The position numbers and the translations under genes were made by a program. Shown piece after piece: positions 17,780 through 27,336 of a DNA stretch of 64,000 bases. This stretch comes from a filamentous cyanobacterium ESFC-1 (GTDB lineage Bacteria; Cyanobacteriota; Cyanobacteriia; Cyanobacteriales; Spirulinaceae). Location of the stretch: positions 4,714,640-4,778,639 of the forward strand of contig KB904821.1 of assembly GCA_000380225.1 (NCBI GenBank), written 5' to 3'. The number at the start of each line of letters is the position of its first letter. The first letter of the stretch is position 1. The notes beneath the pieces were generated by a model. The model had not been told where the DNA came from and ran no database searches. It saw only the letters and a program-made list of their open reading frames with translations.

Positions 17780-18252
17780 AAAACCACTCCTTCGCGATCG
17801 ATGACTGTACGAAGTTGAGGTATGGTATGTTCAACTTGGACGAGATCGACAGATAAATCGGAGAGATCGAGCAAGCAAGCCACAGCTTGTAAGTAATTGT
17901 CATCATCCAGTCCTTTTACAGCTAAATCAAGGTCTGATTCGCTATGAATCCGCTCAAGATTTAGCATTGAGCCAAATATTTTGACTTGTTGTGCGCCAAA
18001 CTGCTGTTTTAAAATGTGAGCAGCTTGACGAGCAATACGCCAACCTTTTTCCTGTCGTTGCTGGTGTTGTTGTTGTTGTGCTTGTTCTCGTTTTTGAGCC
18101 GAAGCTTGATAACGCCCTAATTGTTCTGGTGAAATAGACTGCATCATGGTTGTGAGCGAAAGGTTTGTCTGTGCTAACAATCTAATTTCTAGGATATGCC
18201 TGATGCGATCGCATCTTCTACTTTTGTCTGGCAGTTTTAGAGTTAGTGACAT
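17776..18252 (-). CDS. MNT-family nucleotidyltransferase (antitoxin of MNT/HEPN pair)
   Basis: The 158-aa protein has the minimal nucleotidyltransferase motif KIFGSMLNLERIHSESDLDL, with the two Asp metal ligands in SDLDLAV. A Gln/Arg-rich helix (about 47-75) precedes it. The first 35 residues look unlike the family, so the Met at residue 36 or 37 is a likelier start. It is coupled by a 4-bp overlap to the HEPN gene. In studied systems such proteins neutralise the toxin, in some cases by adding AMP. An eroded MITE-like sequence lies directly upstream of the ORF start. Confidence 0.85.
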   Translation of the reverse strand: MSLTLKLPDKSRRCDRIRHILEIRLLAQTNLSLTTMMQSISPEQLGRYQASAQKREQAQQQQHQQRQEKGWRIARQAAHILKQQFGAQQVKIFGSMLNLERIHSESDLDLAVKGLDDDNYLQAVACLLDLSDLSVDLVQVEHTIPQLRTVIDREGVVL

Positions 18253-18255
18253 ATC

Positions 18256-18338
18256 TTATCTTAAATGGTGGATTACGGCGGATTGCGATGGTTGCTGTCA
18301 CAGCTTGAATTATAGCCACCTAACGCACCGTCTTAGAT
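18256..18338. repeat. Decayed copy of the 124-bp MITE
   Basis: The blocks TCTTAAATGGTGGATTACGG, GCGGATTGCGATGG and TATAGCCACCTAACGCACC match the intact MITE at 33165-33288. The terminal inverted repeats are lost. It lies between the nucleotidyltransferase gene and the DUF29-like gene. Confidence 0.65.
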
Positions 18339-18842
18339 ATTATATTCTTCTCCTCCTGGGAGATTGACTAATTCGGTATTAACAGCATCGGGTAAATCGA
18401 GGGGAGAATAGGAATAAGTTAATACCAGTAAATTATCGGCAATGTTTAATAAAGTGTCCTTGTCAATTCTGACTTTAATTTCAGACGATTTCAACTGACC
18501 TTCTAAAACTTCTAAACTTGCCGGAGGAATGGCAGCAGCTAAGGCTTCTTCTAAATAAGATTGCCACTCATTTTGTTTAATATAATAAGACTTTTGATTT
18601 CCTTTTAAATTTAGCTTCTTGATTTGGCGGACTGAATCAATAATCGATACAGCCCAAGATTTAGTTAAGCGATTTTCGATTTGGTTTTTGATTAAATGAA
18701 TAAAAATTCGGACTAAATAAGAGTCTATATTGCGTAAAATTGACGCTTTACTCATTTCTTCGAGTTCATCAATAATATCTAGAGCATCTTGATAGCGTCC
18801 TTCTGTAATACTGCTGCGTAACTCGCTTAATTCTTGTACCAT
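18333..18842 (-). CDS. DUF29-like cyanobacterial protein
   Basis: The 169-aa all-helical protein resembles the DUF29 family: an N-terminal LRSSITEGRYQDALDIIDEL-type helix, a second helix of the SYLVRIFIHLIKNQIE type and a central tryptophan, SWAVSI. DUF29 genes are multicopy in cyanobacteria and of unknown function. It lacks catalytic motifs I recognise. It lies between the MNT/HEPN pair and the CHAT gene on the same strand, with 75 bp to the latter. Confidence 0.65.
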   Translation of the reverse strand: MVQELSELRSSITEGRYQDALDIIDELEEMSKASILRNIDSYLVRIFIHLIKNQIENRLTKSWAVSIIDSVRQIKKLNLKGNQKSYYIKQNEWQSYLEEALAAAIPPASLEVLEGQLKSSEIKVRIDKDTLLNIADNLLVLTYSYSPLDLPDAVNTELVNLPGGEEYNI

Positions 18843-18917
18843 TTTAATTTAAATGTAAACTAGCACAGACGTTTTTCTCGATCATAAGCGATCGCGCAAT
18901 CAGCAGAATAAAACCCA

Positions 18918-21242
18918 TTATTCCGTCACATCGATCGCGTCTTGCCAGTCTTGAATCGCTTGTTCTGACCAAAGCCAATTTTGGCTGAGGCTGTCGGTTT
19001 GGAACTCTAGGGGGGCTTCTGCGAGAACCATTTGACGGAGTTTAATGGCTTTGTTGATCAGGGTTGTTTGAGTATTGTCGGTTTGGTTGTCGTCTGCGGC
19101 TATTTGACTGAAAGCGATCGCGAGTCCGGCATAAGTGGTTAACAAGGGGTCGTCTTGTTGGGTTTCAGTCGAAACCAGTTTTTGTTGACCGAGTTCGATG
19201 GCTTTTGACCAAGTTTGATTGGCGCGATCGTAGTCTCCTTCCTCGTAATACGCAAAGCCCAAAGCGTTTTGATATTCGATATTTTCGGGGGCCTGTTCGA
19301 CGGCGAGTTCCCAATAACGGCGGGCATCATCAACGCTATAATCTGGGTCACCAGTTAGTACCGATTGCCAGGCTAAACGCCCTTTCAGGAATAATATATT
19401 AGCGCGGTCTTGTTGTTCGGGGGGAACGGCGTTTAAGGCGGCTTCTGCTAAGGGGAGGGCGTTGCGATCGAGAAGTTCGACCACGGCGCGATCGCCCTTT
19501 TCTAAGTTACCGCGACTCAACTGTTCGATGGCAATACTGGTGAGGTTATCGGTGTAGACTTTTCCTAATTCGTTACTGTCGGGACGACTCGGCGTTGCTG
19601 TGGTCAACGAAGACATTTCAGGGGAAGGGGTGACTTCAGTCGGGAGATTGAGAAACAAGCCCAAAGATGCGATCGCGATCGTCCCCACACCACCGATAAT
19701 CCAAGGCCACCAGGGACGTTTGGGGGGTTCAGAGTCGGAGATATCCGTTGCAACTATCCCAGACGATGATAATTCTACATCAGGGTCAGCGTTGTTCAAC
19801 TCACTATTTTCTGCCTCGTCGTCTTCAGGAGAATCTGTTGGATGGGTTGTCATTTCTGGAAATTCTGCCGAATCCATCAGATAATCATCATCAGTATCTT
19901 CTGTGTCATCTAACGCCTCAAACACAGACTGGACAAAATCTTCTGCGTCGTCGTCTGTATCCTCGATATCATTAAACTCATCGAGAAAGCGATCGCCCCC
20001 CAAAACACTTAAAGGAATATCCTCATCAATCGCGCTCAACACATCCTTAGAAACATCAATCTCAGTTTGCGAAGATAGCAAACAGCCATCGAAGGTTTCA
20101 TGCAAGTATAAAACAGGTAACGCCCAATACAACTGCCGCGAATCAAAGGTAGAAATCAGACATTGACGAGCGCGATTGAGGCTGAGGTCGATGGGATAGC
20201 CCCCTTGGAGGTTACGATAAAACAAGCGAGTGAGACGCAACGCCGCTTCATCGGGGATTTGTTCAGCCATGGCCAACACCGAGGGAATGCCACAGTGTAC
20301 CAAAGTTTGCGCCAAACTCATGCCTGCATTGGCCTGACTCCAGGCAGTATCGGCGCTGCGACAGGAGTTGAATACTGCCAGTTTTACGCCATTATTCACC
20401 AATAAGCCCCCCAAATCTTTCCCGGACAGGGTTTCGGTGAGGGTACTGACCGGACTGACCAAATAAATATTACCCCCTGCGTCTCCTAACTGACTATGAC
20501 CCGCATAATGAAAAACATCGTAGTGACCTCTTTCTAAGGCTTGAGTCAGTTCATCTCGTCCCGGTTGAGTTAGAACTTGTAAATCGATTTTTGGGGCTTC
20601 TCTTGGCGATTCTCGGTTGAGTTCTTCCCGCAGTATTTCTGCTTCTTGTTGCAAATCGAGGGTTTCTTGGTCATTGGGCCCCGCGATCGCCATTAAAATA
20701 CGCACAGGTGTATCTTCAGAACCCTGGGATCGTAGTGTCGGACTCCCCAAAGGTGCGTGAATTTGATAGCGAGAAAACGCCAGTTCAGTTTTAGTGGCTA
20801 AAAAGCGCGAACAAGGATTGCTGCCTTCGGAGTGTAGAGTTTCCCAAGGTATGCGATGTAACAAATCCCCTTTCAACCCCAAACGAAACCGCAACACAGC
20901 CCTTTGACTGTGGGCTATCCCTTGGGCTGTAATCCAACTATCTCGTAGTTGACCGCTAAATAAAGCACTATACAGTTCTTGGCCAAACGACCGCAAGGGA
21001 TGGTCTGCGGGTATAGCTTCATCTTGTTCTGGGGTCATTCCTTGCAGTAACAAGGGCCCGTCTCCCTGCAACAAGCGCACCAAGGGGTCATCCATCAACT
21101 GACGAGTTTGACGCAGCCAGTTTTCCACATCCCACTCTACCTGGACTTCCGCTAAGGGAACACCGGGATAAACAATTTCCGTTCGCAGTAAATAGCGATC
21201 GCGATCGATGGGCGTTACAGAGAGTTGAAAGTCCTGAAACAT
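18918..21242 (-). CDS. CHAT-domain protease-like protein with membrane anchor and C-terminal repeats
   Basis: The 774-aa protein has an N-terminal region (1-170), a CHAT caspase-like domain (about 180-390) with the likely catalytic His249 in HYAGHS and Cys294 in FNSCRSAD, and a very acidic linker (about 400-505). A single membrane segment follows (about 512-533, PWWPWIIGGVGTIAIASLGL), then a C-terminal TPR-like region (about 560-774). The CHAT domain would face the cytosol and the repeats the periplasm or lumen. CHAT proteases act in regulated proteolysis and in type III-E CRISPR (Craspase), but no such partner is here. Substrate and trigger are unknown. Confidence 0.88.
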   Translation of the reverse strand: MFQDFQLSVTPIDRDRYLLRTEIVYPGVPLAEVQVEWDVENWLRQTRQLMDDPLVRLLQGDGPLLLQGMTPEQDEAIPADHPLRSFGQELYSALFSGQLRDSWITAQGIAHSQRAVLRFRLGLKGDLLHRIPWETLHSEGSNPCSRFLATKTELAFSRYQIHAPLGSPTLRSQGSEDTPVRILMAIAGPNDQETLDLQQEAEILREELNRESPREAPKIDLQVLTQPGRDELTQALERGHYDVFHYAGHSQLGDAGGNIYLVSPVSTLTETLSGKDLGGLLVNNGVKLAVFNSCRSADTAWSQANAGMSLAQTLVHCGIPSVLAMAEQIPDEAALRLTRLFYRNLQGGYPIDLSLNRARQCLISTFDSRQLYWALPVLYLHETFDGCLLSSQTEIDVSKDVLSAIDEDIPLSVLGGDRFLDEFNDIEDTDDDAEDFVQSVFEALDDTEDTDDDYLMDSAEFPEMTTHPTDSPEDDEAENSELNNADPDVELSSSGIVATDISDSEPPKRPWWPWIIGGVGTIAIASLGLFLNLPTEVTPSPEMSSLTTATPSRPDSNELGKVYTDNLTSIAIEQLSRGNLEKGDRAVVELLDRNALPLAEAALNAVPPEQQDRANILFLKGRLAWQSVLTGDPDYSVDDARRYWELAVEQAPENIEYQNALGFAYYEEGDYDRANQTWSKAIELGQQKLVSTETQQDDPLLTTYAGLAIAFSQIAADDNQTDNTQTTLINKAIKLRQMVLAEAPLEFQTDSLSQNWLWSEQAIQDWQDAIDVTE

Positions 21243-21419
21243 AAATAAAATGGGGAAAACCGAAACACCAAACCCGCAGCCTGCGGCTAAAATTTCACCC
21301 TCAACGTCATCAATCGTCGTCGAAGGTTAACCGAATACACTCCTATTAGATTAAATTTTGGCAACTAATGTTTCCGATCTGAGAAACTTAATCAAACCTA
21401 CAGGGAAAAGATTTAGGTT

Positions 21420-21449
21420 GACCAACAACCCATAACCAACAACCCACAA
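21420..21449. repeat. Short heptamer run, CCAACAA/CCCATAA class
   Basis: Four 7-bp units (ACCAACAACCCATAACCAAC type) abut the 3' end of ndhS. Confidence 0.7.
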
Positions 21450-21635
21450 CTACTTTTTACCCTTGAGTTTGACTTCTTCGAGTTCAGCTAAATTAAAGGT
21501 GACAAGTTTATCCCAATTGCCGCCCTCAAATAAAACCGCCGCTTTGCCATCACTCAGGCGCTGTACTAAGCCTTCAAAGCGGTAATAAGTATCATCAGCA
21601 TTGGTTACTTTAACCGTAGCACCAGGTAGAATCAT
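21450..21635 (-). CDS. ndhS: NAD(P)H-quinone oxidoreductase subunit S
   Basis: This small (61-aa) soluble protein starts [20 protein letters not shown] and contains [12 protein letters not shown], both hallmarks of NdhS. NdhS is an SH3-like subunit of the thylakoid NDH-1 complex that helps bind ferredoxin for cyclic electron flow. I chose the ATG at 21635 because NdhS proteins begin at MILPG; an in-frame GTG five codons upstream is possible. The gene stands alone. The basic C-terminus (KLKGKK) is typical. Confidence 0.9.
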   Translation of the reverse strand: MILPGATVKVTNADDTYYRFEGLVQRLSDGKAAVLFEGGNWDKLVTFNLAELEEVKLKGKK

Positions 21636-21800
21636 TGCTATTTTTGTCACAACTAAAATTCGACTTTTTTAGCTTAACGCGATCGCGCCCTGGCCAGAAA
21701 ATTTAGAAGGCTTCCCCACCCCCGATTCCCCAAGAGTAATGTTACGATCTTAAAAAATCAAGAAAATCAAGAGCGATCGCAACCATTCCAAAATTAAAGA

Positions 21801-24800
21801 ATGTCAAAGGTCTGGCCTGGGAAATCAACGGCAAAATCCTCCTCAGCATTTTACGGCGAAATCAAACGCCTGAGCGAACATAATCAGAAAAATCGCCAAA
21901 ATCAACCTGTCGTGCCGCAATACCAAGTGGCGCGTCAAAAAACGCTGCTGGCCGTGGTAACCAAAATTCGAGAATCCCTGGATTTAGAAACCATTTTCAC
22001 TACCACTGCCCAAGAAGTCAGACAACTGCTTGATGTAGACCGGGTGGGGATGTATCGCTTCGACCAAGACCCCAATACCCACTCAACCAACTATAACCAA
22101 GGCGAGTTTGTTTCCGAAGCGGTGGTAGACCCCTACCCCTCCACTTTAGCCGCCAAAGTCAACGACCACTGTTTTGGGGAAAACTTTGCCCTGTACTACC
22201 AAAAAGGGCGAATTTGGCACTGTAGCGACATTTATGACCTAGAACTAAAGCCCTGCCACATTGAAATTTTAGCTCGCTTTCAAGTGCGGGCGAATTTAGT
22301 CGTGCCTTTACTCAAAGGTGAAAAATTATGGGGTTTACTGTGCATTCATCAATGTAGCGAACCCCGTCACTGGTTGAACGCCGAAATCGAATTTGTCACC
22401 CAAATTGCCGTTCACTTAGGAGTCGCACTCCAACAAGCGGAAGCCATGAGTCAGCTTCAGCAACAATCCCAACATCTCCGTCAAGCGGTGAATAAAGCCG
22501 TTGAACGGGAAAAAGCGATCGCGGCCATTATCGATAAAATCCGTCGTTCTTTAGATTTAGGCACCATTGCCGCCACCACCACCCAAGAAGTGCGACAATT
22601 ACTCAAAGTCGATCGCGTGGCTTTATTTCGCTTTAATGAAGACTGGAGTGGCGAGTTTGTTTACGAAGCCGTAGGACAAGATTGGCGACCGTTGACGGGA
22701 GTTCCCACCGCCCAAGCCTGGGGAGAAATTTATCGCCAAGATTGCCTAGACGGGAATGATATCGATCCTCGTCCTGCCGCCATCGACGATATTTATAATG
22801 CCGATCTCAGTGCCGATCGCATTGCTTTACTGTCCCAATTCCAAGTCCGGGCATTTTGCGTCGTTCCCGTGTTTTTAGGAGAATCTTTGTGGGGTTTATT
22901 GGGAGCTTATCACAACATCGGCGTGCGGCATTGGGAAACCGAAGAAATTAATTTGCTCATTCAAATCGGCAATCAACTCGGTGTAGCGATTCATCAAGCC
23001 GATACCCTCAAAAAAGTGCGATCGCAATCTCAACAACTGGCATCTTCGGTCGAACGGGAAAAAGCGATCGCGGCCATTATTGAGAAAATCCGCCGTTCTC
23101 TTGACCTCAACACCATTTTTAACACCACGGTTCAAGAAGCCCGTCAACTCCTCAAAGCCGATCGCGTCACGATTTACCGCTTTAACTCGGACTGGAGTGG
23201 TGAGTTTGTCGTCGAATCCGTCGCCGATCGCTGGACTTCGGTTCTCCAAGCCCAACTCAGCGATCAAGCCTTATGTCGTAATGTCAGCGATTGCAGCTTA
23301 AAATCTTTGGGAGCGGTCGATCCTGCCCCGATCAGCCAAGACACCCATCTACAAGATACCCAAGGGGGTGCATTTACCAAAGGCGAAATTTTCCGGGTAG
23401 TGGATGATATCTATACTCAGGGCTTCTCAGAATGCTATCTCCAAGCCCTAGAAAGCTACGAAGCCCGGTCTTATGCCATTATTGCCATTTACGAAAATCA
23501 AAAGCTCTGGGGCTTGTTAGCAGCGTTTCAGAACGACCGCCCCCGGCAATGGCAACCCACCGAAGTCAACTTTTTAGTGCAGATTGGCGCACAACTGGGA
23601 GTTGCCGTTCAACAAGCCCAACTCCTCGAAAAAACCCAACGCCGTTCAACCGAATTACAAAGCGCCCTGACTCAACAACTGCAACAACGGGCCGATGAAT
23701 TGATGCGTTCAGCCGAACGAGAAAGCGCGATCGCCCAAATGATCGACAAAATCCGCCTCACCCTCGACCTCGAAACCATCTTTCAAACCGCCACCCGCGA
23801 AGTCCGCCAACTCCTCGAAGCCGATCGCGCCGCCATCTACCGCTTTGACCCGCAATCGGACTACACCGAAGGACAGTTTATCTCCGAGGATGTTTTACCC
23901 CAATATGGGGCAGCGTTGAAAACGAAAGTACGCGATCGCTGTTTTGGTTTAGCCGCCCAACGCTACGCCAAAAGTAATCTTTTCATTAGTCACGACATAG
24001 ACGTAGATAATTTAGAACCCTGTCATCGCTCCATTTTAAAACGGTTTAACGTGCGGGCGAACTTAGTCATTCCCCTGATACAAAACGATCGCCTCTGGGG
24101 ATTACTTTGCATTCATCAATGCGATCGCCCCCGCCATTGGCAAAGTCGCGAAGTGGAATTTGTCAGCAAAATTGCCGTCCATCTGGGGGTCGCCCTCCAA
24201 CAAGCCGAACTCCTCAAACAAGCCCAACACCGTTCCCTCGAACTCCGCACCACCCTAGCCGACCTCAACGCCATTGTCGATAACTTAGCCGATGGCTTAT
24301 TAGTCACAGACGTACAAGGCCAGATTACCCGCTTTAATCCCGCTTTACTCGAAATGTTTGGCTTAGAACAGGTTGACCTCAAAGGCCAAAGTTTAGCCCA
24401 GTATTTCCCCCCGGAATTAGTAGCGTTGGTCAAAGAAAGCGAACGTCACAAACAAGAAGACGTAACCGCCGATGTACAATTAGGGCGCGATCGCTTTGGT
24501 CAAGCCCTGGCCACCTGTGTCATTAAAGAAGCCGACGGAGACGAAGGGGAACAGTGTTTAGGATCGGTGATTTTGATTCGGGATGTCACCGTCGAACGAG
24601 AAGTAGACCGCATGAAAACTGACTTTCTCGCCACCGTATCCCACGAACTCCGCACCCCCCTAACATCCGTGTTGGGCTTTGCCTCGATTATTAAAGAAAA
24701 ACTCGATGAAAAGGTCTTTCCCCAAGTCCACAGTCGCGATCGCGTCGTCCAGAAAGCAATCTCGACCATCGGCTCAAATATTCATATTATTATCGACGAA

Positions 24801-25331
24801 GCCGAACGTCTTACCTCCCTCATCGACGATGTACTCGACATCGCCAAAATGGAAGCCGGCCGCGTCGATTGGCATCTCGAACCCAGCGACCCCAAAGCCA
24901 TTTTAGACCGGGCTATCGCCGCCACTTCTTCTTTATTTCAAGATTCGGATTTGACGTTGATCAAAGATTTGGCCCCAAATTTACCTCAAATTAAAGTCGA
25001 TCGCGATCGCCTCATTCAAGTTTTAATCAATCTCATCTCCAACGCCGTCAAATTCACGCCATCCGGTTCCGTCGTGTGTCGCGCCTTTGTATCGGGTCAA
25101 TATCTCCACATCGAAGTCACCGACACCGGGATTGGCATTGCCCCCAAAGACCAAGAGAAAGTGTTTGAGCGCTTCCAACAAGTCGGGGATGTCCTCACCG
25201 ACAAACCCAAGGGAACAGGCTTGGGCTTACCCATCTGCAAACAAATCATTGAATATCACGGCGGTCGCATTTGGATCGAAAGTCAACCCAGTCGCGGCAG
25301 TACCTTTGCGTTTACGATTCCGCACCTTTAA
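21801..25331 (+). CDS. Four-GAF, PAS sensor histidine kinase, possible bilin photoreceptor
   Basis: The 1176-aa soluble kinase has four GAF domains (about 55-210, 245-400, 425-610 and 640-800), a PAS (about 815-930), HisKA with His948 in SHELRTPLT, and a HATPase with GTGLGLPICK. GAF1 and GAF4 contain a Cys-His pair in PCHIEIL (Cys152) and PCHRSIL (Cys741), at the position of the bilin-binding cysteine of cyanobacteriochromes and phytochromes. GAF3 has ECYLQAL (Cys545) and GAF2 lacks the cysteine. GAF1-4 look like internal duplications. No receiver or regulator gene is adjacent, so the output partner is unknown. Chromophore binding is inference. Confidence 0.9.
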   Translation: MSKVWPGKSTAKSSSAFYGEIKRLSEHNQKNRQNQPVVPQYQVARQKTLLAVVTKIRESLDLETIFTTTAQEVRQLLDVDRVGMYRFDQDPNTHSTNYNQGEFVSEAVVDPYPSTLAAKVNDHCFGENFALYYQKGRIWHCSDIYDLELKPCHIEILARFQVRANLVVPLLKGEKLWGLLCIHQCSEPRHWLNAEIEFVTQIAVHLGVALQQAEAMSQLQQQSQHLRQAVNKAVEREKAIAAIIDKIRRSLDLGTIAATTTQEVRQLLKVDRVALFRFNEDWSGEFVYEAVGQDWRPLTGVPTAQAWGEIYRQDCLDGNDIDPRPAAIDDIYNADLSADRIALLSQFQVRAFCVVPVFLGESLWGLLGAYHNIGVRHWETEEINLLIQIGNQLGVAIHQADTLKKVRSQSQQLASSVEREKAIAAIIEKIRRSLDLNTIFNTTVQEARQLLKADRVTIYRFNSDWSGEFVVESVADRWTSVLQAQLSDQALCRNVSDCSLKSLGAVDPAPISQDTHLQDTQGGAFTKGEIFRVVDDIYTQGFSECYLQALESYEARSYAIIAIYENQKLWGLLAAFQNDRPRQWQPTEVNFLVQIGAQLGVAVQQAQLLEKTQRRSTELQSALTQQLQQRADELMRSAERESAIAQMIDKIRLTLDLETIFQTATREVRQLLEADRAAIYRFDPQSDYTEGQFISEDVLPQYGAALKTKVRDRCFGLAAQRYAKSNLFISHDIDVDNLEPCHRSILKRFNVRANLVIPLIQNDRLWGLLCIHQCDRPRHWQSREVEFVSKIAVHLGVALQQAELLKQAQHRSLELRTTLADLNAIVDNLADGLLVTDVQGQITRFNPALLEMFGLEQVDLKGQSLAQYFPPELVALVKESERHKQEDVTADVQLGRDRFGQALATCVIKEADGDEGEQCLGSVILIRDVTVEREVDRMKTDFLATVSHELRTPLTSVLGFASIIKEKLDEKVFPQVHSRDRVVQKAISTIGSNIHIIIDEAERLTSLIDDVLDIAKMEAGRVDWHLEPSDPKAILDRAIAATSSLFQDSDLTLIKDLAPNLPQIKVDRDRLIQVLINLISNAVKFTPSGSVVCRAFVSGQYLHIEVTDTGIGIAPKDQEKVFERFQQVGDVLTDKPKGTGLGLPICKQIIEYHGGRIWIESQPSRGSTFAFTIPHL

Positions 25332-25415
25332 GAGTTATCAGTTTTTTGGGCAGTCGGCAATCGGCAATCGGGGGTGTAGGGGCGGGGTTTCCCCGCCCAG
25401 AGGGGTAAACTCATA

Positions 25416-25459
25416 TCAAATGACAAAGGACAAAAGACAAATGACAAATGACGAAGGAT
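25416..25459. repeat. Heptamer run, GACAAAT/GACAAAG class
   Basis: Consecutive 7-bp units of the AAAGACA/AATGACA type follow a GGGGCGGGGTTTCCCCGCCC palindrome (25377-25399) and GGCAATC units, downstream of the GAF kinase. Confidence 0.85.
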
Positions 25460-25603
25460 AACCAAAATAGGAATTAATACTTATTACCCATCGCGATCGC
25501 TCATGACAATCTCGAAATAGACACACAAGATACAACCGAGTTGTTACCTTACGTTACAATAGGCTACTGGTGTGAGTCAGTAATAATAACGAACAACTTT
25601 AAT

Positions 25604-25816
25604 ATGTCTACCGTTTCCCATTCTTCTGTGTTGTCGGGCGCTTCCCAAAACCGTCCTAGCGTCAACACCCTTTCGACTAAGACCATGCAATCCCTTCCCA
25701 CCGAGCAACAACTCAAATATTTGCACCTCGAAGCCGAAGTCGAAGTTCTCCTACAACAACTCCAAACCCTCAAGCAACGGCGCTTAACCACTGTCGGCAA
25801 CCCCAAAACGCCATAG
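25604..25816 (+). CDS. Small conserved hypothetical protein
   Basis: The ORF encodes 70 aa from the ATG at 25604. The N-terminal half is Ser-rich and disordered. The C-terminal half (about 33-60, with YLHLEAEVEVLLQQLQTLKQ) is a single amphipathic helix likely to form a coiled coil. An upstream in-frame TTG at 25541 would lengthen it but gives an unlikely N-terminus. Function unknown. It ends before a strong bidirectional terminator shared with the convergent kinase gene. Confidence 0.72.
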   Translation: MSTVSHSSVLSGASQNRPSVNTLSTKTMQSLPTEQQLKYLHLEAEVEVLLQQLQTLKQRRLTTVGNPKTP

Positions 25817-25840
25817 ATTCGCCTCAATTTCCCCCCCAAA

Positions 25841-25875
25841 AAATCGCCTATTCTGCACTAGAATAGGCGATATTT
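25841..25875. terminator. Bidirectional intrinsic terminator
   Basis: A perfect 12-bp stem, ATCGCCTATTCT with AGAATAGGCGAT, and a 5-nt loop, is flanked by A-rich and T-rich sequence on both sides. It lies between the convergent small protein gene and the Ser/Thr kinase gene and can serve both. Confidence 0.9.
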
Positions 25876-25878
25876 CAA

Positions 25879-26955
25879 TTAAGCCGAACTATCCGAGCGA
25901 TTGGTGCGTTTGCTTTCTTGGCGTTGCTTCCAATCGCGAATCGCTTTCGCCGTTTTCGTAATCGAGGAAGGACGACGAGGGGGAGGATTTTCAAACTGTG
26001 AAGATTGTTTCGTCGTCGTCGGATTCTCTTGAGCGCTCATGCAGTCGGATAAATTACTGTGAGAAATATCCACATCTAACGCCTTGAGAATCGGCAAAAC
26101 TAGCTGATAGCGTTCTTGGAGAGACGGTTGCAGCATTTTATCCAGAATCCGCCCCAAGGGTTTGCTTACTTGCACTTTTTCGCGCCATTGTAACGTCCCA
26201 GAGCGATCGTTTTGAAAATCCAAGGGCGCTTTTCCGGTTAATAAATACAGCGTCGTCACCCCCAACGCATAAATATCGCTGGCAAACACCGGACGGAGAG
26301 TATATTGTTCTGGCGGTGCAAATCCCACCGTCCCGACAAAATGCGTCGTAATATTTTTAGAACTAAAGCCCAACGCCTCGACTAACTGCTCTTTAACTGC
26401 GCCAAAATCAATTAAAACCAAGCGACCGTCATCTTGGCAGCGAATAATGTTCTGGGGCTTAATATCCCGGTGAATCACTCCGGTACTGTGGACATATTGC
26501 AGCAAAACCAGCATTTCGCGCAGAAAACGAGTGACTACCAACTCCGACTGGGGGCCGTAGCGACGCACCAAACGAGCCAAAGTCATGCCGCGAATATACT
26601 CTTGCACCAAATAAAAATCTTCCCCCAAGGTGAAATATTCGAGTAATTGAGGGATTTGCGAGTGACTCCCCAATGCGCCAAGCGTCTTAGCTTCGCGGCG
26701 AAAGCGACGGCGGGCGGTGTCGAGGGCGTTCATTTCACTAATGCGCGGACAAAGTAGTTTAATGGCGCACAGAGGTTGACCGGGAAGGAGGGTATCTCGG
26801 GCTAAAAAGGTTGCACCAAAACCACCGCGGCCAATCATACGCAGAATCGAGTAGCGATCGCGAAACAACTCTGGCGTGTTACACAGTCGCCCCAGCAGCG
26901 TTTCTTGCAAAATATCATTGTGAAATGACGACAAGTTTTGAGGAGCAAATTTCAT
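25879..26955 (-). CDS. Serine/threonine protein kinase
   Basis: The 358-aa Hanks-type kinase has the glycine loop IGRGGFGATFLA, catalytic lysine in CAIKLL, the catalytic loop HRDIKPQN, the DFGAVK magnesium loop and GTVGFAPPEQ. The kinase domain covers about 33-285; the C-terminal 70 residues are basic and probably disordered. No membrane segment or sensor domain is visible. It resembles the many cyanobacterial Spk kinases. It is monocistronic, and its targets are unknown. Confidence 0.93.
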   Translation of the reverse strand: MKFAPQNLSSFHNDILQETLLGRLCNTPELFRDRYSILRMIGRGGFGATFLARDTLLPGQPLCAIKLLCPRISEMNALDTARRRFRREAKTLGALGSHSQIPQLLEYFTLGEDFYLVQEYIRGMTLARLVRRYGPQSELVVTRFLREMLVLLQYVHSTGVIHRDIKPQNIIRCQDDGRLVLIDFGAVKEQLVEALGFSSKNITTHFVGTVGFAPPEQYTLRPVFASDIYALGVTTLYLLTGKAPLDFQNDRSGTLQWREKVQVSKPLGRILDKMLQPSLQERYQLVLPILKALDVDISHSNLSDCMSAQENPTTTKQSSQFENPPPRRPSSITKTAKAIRDWKQRQESKRTNRSDSSA

Positions 26956-27163
26956 AGAGTTTCTATGACTCGCTGGCTAGAGCGGCTTGTAAGGGTGATT
27001 AGAAGGGTTGTTTACTCTAGTGTAGCTAAGGTTTAGTCATCAGTCATTAGTTTCTTGGGCAGCTTCTTCAGTTATCGCCTCAACAGTGTTTTGGGCAGTA
27101 GGCAGCTTTGCTGTAGGCAGTGGGCAATCGGCAATCGTTATGTAGGGGCGATCTTTTCCCTGC

Positions 27164-27236
27164 CCAATGACCAATAACCAATGACCAATGACCAATAACC
27201 AATGACCAATAACCAATGACCAATGACCAATGACCA
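27164..27236. repeat. Heptamer tandem array, CCAATGA/CCAATAA class
   Basis: Ten 7-bp units alternate between CCAATGA and CCAATAA. The gap between the Ser/Thr kinase and carB (26956-27336) also holds GGCAATC units and a degraded GGGGCG palindrome near 27144. A possible -10-like TACAAT lies near 27291 for carB. Confidence 0.93.
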
Positions 27237-27336
27237 AAATTTCATTAAATATGAATAAAGGAATAAAGCGCGATCGCACCGCAAAGCATATACAATAATC
27301 TGGATTAACTGTCACAGAACAATCGAGCAAATCTTT

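Noticed and set aside
18918-21242. Type III-E CRISPR (Craspase) CHAT protease
   Set aside because: No gRAMP/Cas7-11 or CRISPR array nearby, and the membrane helix and TPR order differ.
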